DNA of 64,000 nucleotides from NCBI RefSeq assembly GCF_029784135.1, contig NC_073746.1, forward strand, positions 109,462,661 through 109,526,660, read 5' to 3'. Origin of the DNA: Toxorhynchites rutilus septentrionalis (lineage: Eukaryota; Arthropoda; Insecta; Diptera; Culicidae). Each line of letters starts with the position of its first letter. Within the stretch, counting starts at the first letter, position 1. The position numbers and the translations under genes were made by a program. The notes beneath the pieces are model-generated. The model was not told the DNA's origin. It did not search any database and saw only the letters and a list, made by a program, of their open reading frames with translations. Of this stretch, positions 21,631 through 33,600 are shown piece by piece.

Positions 21631-24600
21631 GTAATTTCAGACTTCAACACTAGAATTGGTAATCTTACTGCTGAATCTTATTCGTTCATATTTGGTGGAT
21701 ATCGTATGAGCTTGTGACTTGTTAACGTAGTGTGTTTACACGCATTTAAATAAATTCTCTCTATATTCTTCTCGATATATTCTCTGCGTAATATTTGATT
21801 TGTATTGTGGAATGATTCTAACTCAGTGCAATTTTTGGGAGACAAATTATTAAATCGCAGCTTAACAGATCATTATGAAATTGAATAAATGCAATTGTGC
21901 GCTTGGTTAGTTCATATTATTTTCGCTAGAGGTTTGAAACTTAATAATTTGCATATTTTCGTGCGAACACAATCGATTTCGGAGCACACTTGTTTGAGCT
22001 GTCATCTGTTTGAGCGTTTCATCCTTTTCGTTTATATCTTCATTCTTCTCCTTTGTATTATAATCTATAAGTTTTCAAAAGAACACTTCCCATTATTAAC
22101 TTAATTGTCATTTTTCACAATTATAAACAAAAATAATAAAACACATATCTAGCGCTAGCGCATTTTCCAACCTTCTTCGTTCCGTTTTGACTCATATTCC
22201 GACACATTGTTCTGCCATTTAAATTATTTCTAGAGAATAATTTGGGTGTTCAATAAAACATAACTAATGTATTTTAAGCGTGGATTGTTAAAACATTTAG
22301 TTTTAACGTCGCAAGGTTTACACATTTGCACAACTCGATTGGACTTGAATCGAACGGTTTTCAGAATGCAAAATTGCAATCCGTTCGGATAATTTTAGCT
22401 CTGACACTGTTACGGCGTTGCTCATGATAGCGTTTCCCAAGTGAAAGTATTCTTCTTTAAGCCACTTATTTTGAAACGGTCGTAGGAATTGCAGTCGTTT
22501 GCTCTCTATCTTCGCGTACGTGTTGACTATGAATTGTTGGTACAGCTCACGACATCATACGATACACATAAAATCCATCGAGCGCACTTCTTTATTTTAT
22601 TCTTCTGATATAGTTATTCATAAATATACTCTATTCAATATGAATAATGATGTTCATAATGAATGGAGTACCTGTGGCAGGATCACGTTGTCTAATGTAT
22701 GTGCAATATTCATCTCGTTCTTTCAGAACGATCGGGCATTTTTCGTCAAAAATATCTCTTCTGACTTGCATAGTGGTCACACACATTCTAGAGCTTGCCA
22801 CTCAGAATACATTCCAGGCGTGTTGTTTGGTATAGAAATCTCAACTAAGTACTACTAAAAAGATGCAAGTGAAGACGAACGTTGGGAACGTTAGTGCTAT
22901 TGAAGAAGAACATGGAGAGAGCCGTATGAATGATGTGCATTAACGATGAATTTCAGATTATTGTTTTTTCTTTGAATCACAATTTCTCGTGCCATTGTGC
23001 AGGCACCTTCTATGATTTTAGTAACGCTTACGCACTGAATCTTGACACGTGCTCTCCAGCAGATGTTTTTTTCAGATGGCAATATCGTGATTGTCATTTT
23101 GTAAACCGAGCAAGTGTAATTTGAAGTATTTCAATAATTCGTTGTGCTTATTAAAAAATACTCCCGGCTAGCCGACGATACACCTGGCTTAAGACGAAGT
23201 GAGGTTACTCGCGAATATGTGGATGAAAGTTCGATCTAACGCCATCTGTCATTTAACAACATAAATAAACTCATTCTGTTTGAAAATCGCCCGACGGTTA
23301 AATAATTTGGTTATTTTTTGTAATAAACTACTAAAATCGCAATTAAAAATAGGGTATGGGGGTTTAAATCTGTGGTTATATTTATTGTTTGAAGCAAAAT
23401 TTAAGAAAAAAAGATATTCAGATTTTTTTTTCTGCATATAGGCACTCTAATCAGTATTCAATATTTAGTAATTTGTGTCCTAGCGGTATCATATATAGTT
23501 TATATAGTTTACATCCTATTCTCATGCTTACCAGGTTTTTTGTGCATAATTTCATCAAAACCGTTTCGAGCCGAGCCGTTTCGAAGGAGTTCGGTAACAA
23601 ACAAACTAAATTTACTGAACATCAATGTTATAAACAATTGAATAATGAAAACCCCGATGTTCTTCAGGGGATATTCTGCCTTAATTGTTCGGTTCTTTGT
23701 TTTAAAGAGGCCTTAAGGGAAGACCCCTGTCTGGAAGGTCAGAAAATAATGAATTTTCGTGATTTTTTTTTCGGATGCTAGGAATGAAGTGAAGTGTTCG
23801 GGAATTTCGGTTATTGTTTAAAGTATATTTGAAGATGTATTTTCCATTTTTTGAGTACACTTATAATATTTATTGCGCTGTTGACAGCTGGATGCGTGGA
23901 TGTTGTTTGAAAATCAATACCTTGCTGGTGGTATCGGTTCTGATGCAATGGGTTGTCGTATACGAATTCTAATGAATGTTTTGAAACTTTAGAACAATAC
24001 CCAAAATTTTACATAGGGGTTTTCGAAAATTCGAAATTCAAATTTCGAAAATTGCTCAGAAGATTCGTCTCAAGATGTTTTTGTAAGATGATTTTGATTT
24101 TAATGATTTTTTGTCTGCCTGCTTACGTTTCGAGAACTCCTAAATGGTCTGACTTCAGGTCTAAAAAGGTTGCAATCAGATAATTTTGATCTTCTTCTAA
24201 GAAGTTAAAACGACCTCTCCAGCGTTTAAATATGTATTCATACGAAGTAAGTTCGGTGTTCTTTGTGCAGTCTCGTCCTTACCCAAATATTTTTTTGATG
24301 CAGGAACATGTGAAATTACCTAGAATATAGAAAAGCCAAACACACTTCTCCACCAGACTACCATCCCTGAAGACGGTTCAAAGTTTGTTCTCAATCTCAA
24401 TGGAAATAATTCCTTGCTGATTGCATGTAACTCTTACTCTTACTCGGCCAGTATTCGAATTATCTTAATACACTCACAAAACTCTATATATAATAATATA
24501 AACCATTATCAGAATAAAACTGATAAAACCTGAAATTCCTTGTAGAAAACATAATACATAGTGTAAATACGATATCAACACTGCGCAAAGATAAATTGGA

Positions 24601-27600
24601 TACTTATTCTAAACGAAAAATTTAATATTGGTTCAAAATTTTTATTAAAGAATGTGTTTATTTTCTTTTTTTCGTTTTACACTTTATTTGCATTATGTCA
24701 CATGCTGTTTCTCTCAATTTTATAGTTGCTAGTAAAGAGTCGAATATCCGGCTATCTGGCCTCGAAGCTATCCGGTATCCGGCCAAACCGCTATCCGTTT
24801 CATCACTAGTTTTAACCCTTTCGTTACGAGTGTCGTTTATAAACGACAACTGCGCGATGACCAGTGTGCACGAGCGTCGTCTATAGACGACATCATGGTG
24901 ATACTGCACATCGATCACACCAGTGCGATATTCATAGCGCGATAGCACTCCAGCATACTGCCGTAGTGAAAGGGTTAAGATTGAAACAAAAATGAATTTA
25001 TTTCCCTAACAAGCCCTAACTCTGGTACAGTCTGTCAATGTTATCTTCAATCGAAATTCATCCATTGTCATCATGTGTGATAACACCGATATAGCAAGTT
25101 TGCTTCTATTTCCGCCAGAAAGGGTTTCATCGGATAGCTTCAGACAAACATGATATAACTTCCAACAGATATTTCTTGTTTACCACAGACAGCTCATGGT
25201 GCCAAATTGAATTTAAATAGAAACAGTGAAAATAGGGGAACTGAGGGTAAGCCCGCTTCATAAGGGAAAGTATTGTTTAGTGAGATCTGAGAGCACATAT
25301 AGAATCATTGTTTAGATTATCTATCTATATTTATAAAAATGGATTTTTGTCTGTCTGCTGTCTGTCTGATTCTTATGGACTCGGAAACTACTGAACCGAT
25401 CGACATGAAAATTGGTATGTAGGGGTTTTTAGGGTCGGGGAAGGTTCTTATGATATTTCCAGTCCCCTCCCCCTCACTAAAGGGGGGGGGGGGCTGTCAT
25501 ACAAATGAAACACAAATTTCTTCATTACTCGAAAGTTAAACAAGCAAACGAAACCAAATTTGGTATGTGGAGGTTTTAGGGTGCAATAAATGTTTTTACG
25601 GTGGTTAGATACTCCACCCCCCCCTTTTTAAGGGAGGGCTGCCATACAAATTAAACACAAATTTCTGCATAACTCGAGAATTAATTAAGCAAACTAAATT
25701 AAATTTGGCATGTGGAGGTTTTAAAGTGTAATAAATGTTTCTATGGTGGTTAAACACTCCACCCCCTCTTTAAGGGGAGGTTGCCATACAAATGAAACAC
25801 AAATTTCTGCATTACTCGAGAATTAATCAAGCAAATGAAACCAAATTTGGTATTTGAAGGTTTTACGGGGCACGAAAGTTTTCTGTGGTGAATACACTCC
25901 TTCCCCCCTTCTCTAAGGTTGCCATACAAACGAAACACAAACTTCTGCATAACTCGAGAACTAATCAAGCACAATTTGGGATGTGAGGGTTTTTGAGTAT
26001 AAGAAATGTTTCTATAATTTCTATACCCCTCCCTCCTCTGGAATGAAGAGGGGGTCCCATAAAAATATTACACATATTTCAACCAAAAATATTCCAACCA
26101 AACATGACAATTGAAAATTTTAGGAAAACTCTGAAGGCAAAAGGGAAAATTCGGAAAATTAAATTTCCATATGTTCTAGAATGCATAGTGACAAAGGCTG
26201 TTAGTCCATTTGATGTTTGCACTAGCGAAATTTTTGTTCGAAACTGGAAATGGATTTCTTCTTTTCTTTCCTATATCTTCTTCTATCTATACCAAAAAAA
26301 GGATCGCCGGATGTTTTGATAAGAGCAGAACTGGAGGAAGAAATTGTCCGATTTCGGGCTGTCTTCATTCTATCATATTTTCTGTATAAAACATTTATTC
26401 CATGTAACGAAGAAACATGTTATTTACAAGTGGTTGAAAAATCTTGAACGAGAATTGTGTCTGAAAACAGTCTGATATTTTAATGATGAGTTTTGTTAGA
26501 AATACTAGGAATTTTAGGGTGAAAGCTAAATTCAACGGCGTCAAATAGAAGATCAATCAATGAACAGTTCTGCGATTGGACCCATGGTCTTGCTCATAGT
26601 AAGAAAACGTGAATGTTTCAAGGTATTGATAACAAAAAACAAATTTTTGGCGGCACGAAGTTTGCCGGGTCAGCTAGTTTTCAATAAAATATAAAAGGAA
26701 TATCGGTGCTTTCAAACGGCAATTTTGCAAGTAATAGTCAATTTCTAAAACTGACATAAAAACAGAGTTCACAAACCAGTGCGGGTAACACCGGCACCCT
26801 AAATTTGTCTATAAATATATTTGACACCAGCTGAACCAAATTGAATGTGGCAGCCGCCAAATGTGAGGTATTCTAATTCTAGATCTCAATTCAATTACTA
26901 GTTCCATGGAATCTAGGTCTTAGTTTCGAGCTTACCACCTTACCACATGATCCTGTTATGTAGACACTCTCACAATTCAATTTCCTCAGGAGCTGCGAGG
27001 CATCTGAAATAGATGGAAAATATGTCTCAATAACCTTCAACTAACTGGGAATCATGCCGGGCTTACTCCACTCAAAGGGTGACGGTCTTACCTCAACAGC
27101 ATACATTTTTAAAGGAGACTATTTCTATTAATTTATCGCTTTAACTTAATTCAACTCAAATCGCAGTGATAATTAACAATCCAGGGGACAAACGGTAGAA
27201 CAACGAAAAAAGATTTGAAACTTCGTTCAAAAATAAAATCTTTAATTTCACTACCGAAAAAGTAACAAGTATATGACGCGTAGACATTTTATCTTTCAAA
27301 TGAAGTGTTTATCATACCATTTCGTTCAGTTGTTTAAGAGCTATTAACGCTCAAAATCTCGGTCTCCAGCGTAACGCTTTCGTTCTCGAAACTTTGGTTT
27401 TACACCCGGTATAGAAATGAAAGACGTAGTCCTACGTCAAAATGGATTAGTTTACTGTTTACTCTTCATGAACATGTTGATGGTTCTGAAAAGAACCTTT
27501 GGTGTTGTGTTTTTGTTATCACTCGATATTCCCATCTTGTTCGGTTAAACCTTCCTGTTTAGCTATTGGGTTTGCCACTCGCCACAGCTTTCACAGTTGG

Positions 27601-30600
27601 AAAATTTCTTCCCATCCAGCTTGTGACATGTTGTTCAGTAAATTACATTTAATGCGACGTTCCGGAGAAACACTTTGCCACTCACTGAAACTAATTGTTG
27701 CCTTGATGAGCGCCGAACCGAAGCTGCTCTGTTCTTGATGCGGGTTTTCTGATTGTCGTGAGCAGCTTTGCAAGCCAACTCGAGCACTCCGACGACCGAA
27801 ACGTTACCGAGCGTTAAAAGGGAGCGATGGCAAAAAAATACATTCATTATATTTGTTCGCTCGTTGGATTCACATGCAGGCTAAAAAGGGTCCTTTTCAG
27901 GATCACAAAATTATCTTCAATCTAAAGAGTTTATTGTTTTGTTATCACTCGATATCCCCATCTTGTTTGGCTAAACCTTTATGTTTAGCAATTGCATTTG
28001 CCACTCGCCACAGCTTTCACAGTTGGAAAATTCCTTCCCATCCAGCTTGTGACATATTTTACAGTAAATTACATTCAATGGCACGTCGCATTACCACCAC
28101 TCAGTGTCGGATTGGAGGTAATTTTAACCTGTAATTGAACATTTGTACAGTGGTACAGTGTCGACCTTCAATGTGGGGTCATAATTTGGACCCCGAACTC
28201 TATGTTTACAAAAATGTCCAACTGAATATGTCGCATTACTGGTCCGTCCAATTAGCTAAATGTCGAGATAAGTGTAAATTACTGTACTTTCAATCTAGAA
28301 GCAATTTAAGAATTGGTGAAAATCAATAAGCTCAGAACAACTGCCAAATTCACATACTCATCATATCCTTGCAAACAAATTATGAAAAAATCAATTTGTG
28401 TTTTATTATTATTTTGGATATTGTTTTAGAAAGCATTGAACTGTATTTCCTAAACTCTTTTTTGGAAGGTTTAATGGCCCTGAAAAGCGTCTTGTTTTAA
28501 GGAATGGTTCCAATTTAGAAAACTTAGTAGTTTTGAAAAAAACCATTTCGAACGCCCTCGATGCCGCCTTGTTCTGGATTTGCCACCAAAGCAGTTTGTA
28601 TAAAGAACAAACTTTTTTCTTCTGCTACCTGGTGCCGTTTTGCGATTGCGTTTGCCACTCGCCACTCGCTGCAACTGCCTGTTGGTGTCTTGATGTCTAC
28701 CGAACCGAATGTGTTCTGTTCCGAATGCGGGTTTTCTTATCGTCGCGAGCAGCTTTGCCAGCTAACTCGATCACTTCGGCGACCGAAACTATATAACGCC
28801 GTCTAGGTGGACTGGTGCACTGGTACTAACGCGCTCGGCCTAGCTACCCTTGCGGGGAACTCCAGATCAACACGCTTTCCCTTCACTTTTCCTCCTTTAC
28901 CATGTCCAGACATGGCTGCTTGTGTTGGTTTGTTGATGTGATGTGATGCGAAACGATGTGGTGTACGGTTTGAATGAGAATGATCGTTACGGCAGCGGAG
29001 CGGGGATTTTTAAGCTGACTGGCTGGCTCGAGAATTACGCATGTGTGAGACTGCGACCAATGTTTCGTTCATTTTCTTCTTTTTCCTTCCCAATCGTGCT
29101 TCATTCTATTTCGCTGCTGCTCTGGTTGCCCGTTTTGGTCGGTACGATTTGAGGAGCACAAAATGGACCAATCAAAAATGGGCACATAGTGCATTTTGAC
29201 AATGCTTGATATTTCACAATTATTCAATTATTTATCTCAAGAAAAATTAAATGTTATTCGTTATGATAGATGCGTAGATATATTTCCTATCAATTGATGC
29301 AAAAACCTTTGCGATCTATTGAGAAATGTTCGAGTTATAAGCGTTCCAAATCTTGCATTTTTTCCTACTTGTTCAGTGCCTAGATTTCCATTTCACCCCC
29401 TATATCTTCCGGTTAGACGTAGTCCTACGTCAAAATTACATCCGGTTGCACATCATCGGCACTCGCGTTCTTCTTTTCCTTTGTTTACGGGGACTTTAAG
29501 TCTAGTGATTCATTCGTCTCCGTAGCCCACCGAGTTATCTTGCCATTCTTTTTAAGCTTTTTTTACGATTGCTGAATATTTTTCGAATAAGCGGAATAGG
29601 GAGAAATTGTGGGGGTTGAGGGTCAATTCGATGCAATCCATACCGTTGTCACAACACCACCGAAGTATCTTTCCGAAGTGAGGTTTCCAAATCTGGTCAA
29701 TGCTCCACAAATCTTTCGTGTGCTTTCATGTACGCTAGATAACGTTTTTAGGCACTCGTACTGGTACATCTTCGGGTCCATAGTCCCGTGTGCAGCGAAA
29801 ACCTTGGATTCTAACGTAGTTTTTTGGGCTCTAACATATTTTTTTCGCAAATTCCACTGCCGCGCATACTTTGGCCTATTCTAATGTGAGTTTCCCGTTT
29901 ACGAAATCATTTGAGCACGTCGTACATATTTAATTTCAATATTTACAAACATCCGGTACATCCGTGCGTTTCCGTTCATCGATTTCTCTGCTCCTCTTAC
30001 TCGATTCTCTGAACGAGAGATTTTTTCATGATCATTATCTCATGGTTTTAATGTGGAACGGTTTACCTGTATTTTCATCAATGGAAATTGTCGTAGCATT
30101 TATTTATATTCTTACTCAAGCAATAATGGAACACACGAACAATGATTGGAGATCGACTATTTTCTTACACAAAACATGCACCTTGTTTCGTGTAGCGTTC
30201 TTCTTGAATGGGTCTAACATTCGAAGTGGAACTTTTGCAGTAATTATTTGAGAGTTCCACCAGAAGGATGCCAAACCACATGTCTCTTCAACAACCAAAC
30301 AGAAAAAAGTGGAACCGAGCTAAAATGTGCCTTTAGACTATCACTTGTTCTGGTTCCTATCAATTTTTATTAAGAGCAGAACTTCATTCTCATCGTTCGC
30401 TCTTTTATATGGGAAACAAAACAAATTCTTGGAGTATAGGAATATTGTAGAACAAACGAACTTAATCAAAGAAATGATTTTCTATGAAAATTATGTTTTT
30501 GATTCTTCCTTAAAATCGACTCGAACTTGCTCGGATAACTCAACATAATCCAAGATTTCCAAAGCTGTAAAGAAAAATCATTGTTCAATTAATATTGAAC

Positions 30601-33600
30601 CATCAATCATGATGACACTGTAGATTTATTGGTTTGGCTAGGTTCATTATAGCCGTCAGACACTACCCAATCTTATTTTGTGTTTTGAAGAAGATGGCGT
30701 GTATCATCGATGCTTAGACGAGAAAAAAAACTAATAATAAACTAATAAGCGGGGTTCTACTGTAGTTCTTGATTTCATTGTCATTTTAACTGAAACAGCT
30801 CAGTCATCTCATGTCAGTTTATAAATAAAGAATGCCAGGGACTATTTTCACAATAATTGTCATTGTTTTGATATGAAATTAGAAACTTCTCAGGCAATGT
30901 TAACTTCCTCGTCGGCAGAATACGATGTGGTAGAATTTTTTATTGGGTTCATAGTTCTGTGGATATATTTCAGGATTTTCAGGATGTAGCGAATATATAT
31001 TTAGTTAGCATATGGGGAAGAAAGCTTCAACACATTTATGCAGTCATTCCATGCCAAACCGATTTCTCAGATTTTCGTGAAAAGTGGTAATTTCTTTCTT
31101 AACCGCAAAACATTAAACCCGTATTTTTCTATTTTTACATTAGGGTGACCATTTTCCATTTTAGGGTGGTTCGAAAAACCACCTTTTCCCCTTTTTCCAA
31201 AAATGACTTTTTCAAAAATTCATAACGAAGTTCACAAACTGAGCCGATTTAGATAATCGACATATCAAATTAAAGCTAATTAGCAGGTTTCGGTTTTGAT
31301 TTTGTCATTATTGATTGTATTATTTTTTATAGAATACGATGTGGTAGAATTTTTTATTGGGTTCATAGTTCTGTGGATATATTTCAGGATTTTCAGGATG
31401 TAGCGAATATATATTTAGTTAGCATATGGGGAAGAAAGCTTCAACACATTTATGCAGTCATTCCATGCCAAACCGATTTCTCAGATTTTCGTGAAAAGTG
31501 GTAATTTCGTTCTTAACCGCAAAACATTAAACCCGTATTTTTCTATTTTTACATTAGGGTGACCATTTCCATTTTAGGGTGGTTCGAAAAACCACCTTTT
31601 TTTTTTAGTGATTCATTCGTCTCCGTAGCCCACCGAGTTATCTTGCCATTCTTTTTAAGCTTTTTTTACGATTGCTGAATATTTTTCGAATAAGCGGAAT
31701 AGGGAGAAATTGTGGGGGTTGAGGGTCAATTCGATGCAATCCATACCGTTGTCACAACACCACCGAAGTATCTTTCCGAAGTGAGGTTTCCAAATCTGGT
31801 CAATGCGCCACAAATCTTTCGTGTGCTTTCATGTACGCTAGATAACGTTTTTAGGCACTCGTACTGGTACATCTTCGGGTCCATAGTCCCGTGTGCAGCG
31901 AAAACCTTGGATTCTAACGTAGTTTTTTGGGCTCTAACATATTTTTTTCGCAAATTCCACTGCCGCGCATACTTTGGCCTATTCTAATGTGAGTTTCCCG
32001 TTTACGAAATCATTTGAGCACGTCGTACATATTTAATTTCAATATTTACAAACATCCGGTACATCCGTGCGTTTCCGTTCATCGATTTCTCTGCTCCTCT
32101 TACTCGATTCTCTGAACGAGAGATTTTTTCATGATCATTATCTCATGGTTTTAATGTGGAACGGTTTACCTGTATTTTCATCAATGGAAATTGTCGTAGC
32201 ATTTATTTATATTCTTACTCAAGCAATAATGGAACACACGAACAATGATTGGAGATCGACTATTTTCTTACACAAAACATGCACCTTGTTTCGTGTAGCG
32301 TTCTTCTTGAATGGGTCTAACATTCGAAGTGGAACTTTTGCAGTAATTATTTGAGAGTTCCACCAGAAGGATGCCAAACCACATGTCTCTTCAACAACCA
32401 AACAGAAAAAAGTGGAACCGAGCTAAAATGTGCCTTTAGACTATCACTTGTTCTGGTTCCTATCAATTTTTATTAAGAGCAGAACTTCATTCTCATCGTT
32501 CGCTCTTTTATATGGGAAACAAAACAAATTCTTGGAGTATAGGAATATTGTAGAACAAACGAACTTAATCAAAGAAATGATTTTCTATGAAAATTATGTT
32601 TTTGATTCTTCCTTAAAATCGACTCGAACTTGCTCGGATAACTCAACATAATCCAAGATTTCCAAAGCTGTAAAGAAAAATCATTGTTCAATTAATATTG
32701 AACCATCAATCATGATGACACTGTAGATTTATTGGTTTGGCTAGGTTCATTATAGCCGTCAGACACTACCCAATCTTATTTTGTGTTTTGAAGAAGATGG
32801 CGTGTATCATCGAAGCTTAGACGAGAAAAAAAACTAATAATAAACTAATAAGCGGGGTTCTACTGTAGTTCTTGATTTCATTGTCATTTTAACTGAAACA
32901 GCTCAGTCATCTCATGTCAGTTTATAAATAAAGAATGCCAGGGACTATTTTCACAATAATTGTCATTGTTTTGATATGAAATTAGAAACTTCTCAGGCAA
33001 TGTTAACTTCCTCGTCGGCAGAATACGATGTGGTAGAATTTTTTATTGGGTTCATAGTTCTGTGGATATATTTCAGGATTTTCAGGATGTAGCGAATATA
33101 TATTTAGTTAGCATATGGGGAAGAAAGCTTCAACACATTTATGCAGTCATTCCATGCCAAACCGATTTCTCAGATTTTCGTGAAAAGTGGTAATTTCGTT
33201 CTTAACCGCAAAACATTAAACCCGTATTTTTCTATTTTTACATTAGGGTGACCATTTTCCATTTTAGGGTGGTTCGAAAAACCACCTTTTCCCCTTTTTC
33301 CAAAAATGACTTTTTCAAAAATTCATAACGAAGTTCACAAACTGAGCCGATTTAGATAATCGACATATCAAATTAAAGCTAATTAGCAGGTTTCGGTTTT
33401 GATTTTGTCATTATTGATTGTATTATTTTTTATAGAATACGATGTGGTAGAATTTTTTATTGGGTTCATAGTTCTGTGGATATATTTCAGGATTTTCAGG
33501 ATGTAGCGAATATATATTTAGTTAGCATATGGGGAAGAAAGCTTCAACACATTTATGCAGTCATTCCATGCCAAACCGATTTCTCAGATTTTCGTGAAAA

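Noticed and set aside
29609..29884. Plus-strand open frame, duplicated at 31712, as a conserved gene
   Set aside because: It is the shadow of a minus-strand DD37E transposase fossil; duplication, not selection, explains its conservation.
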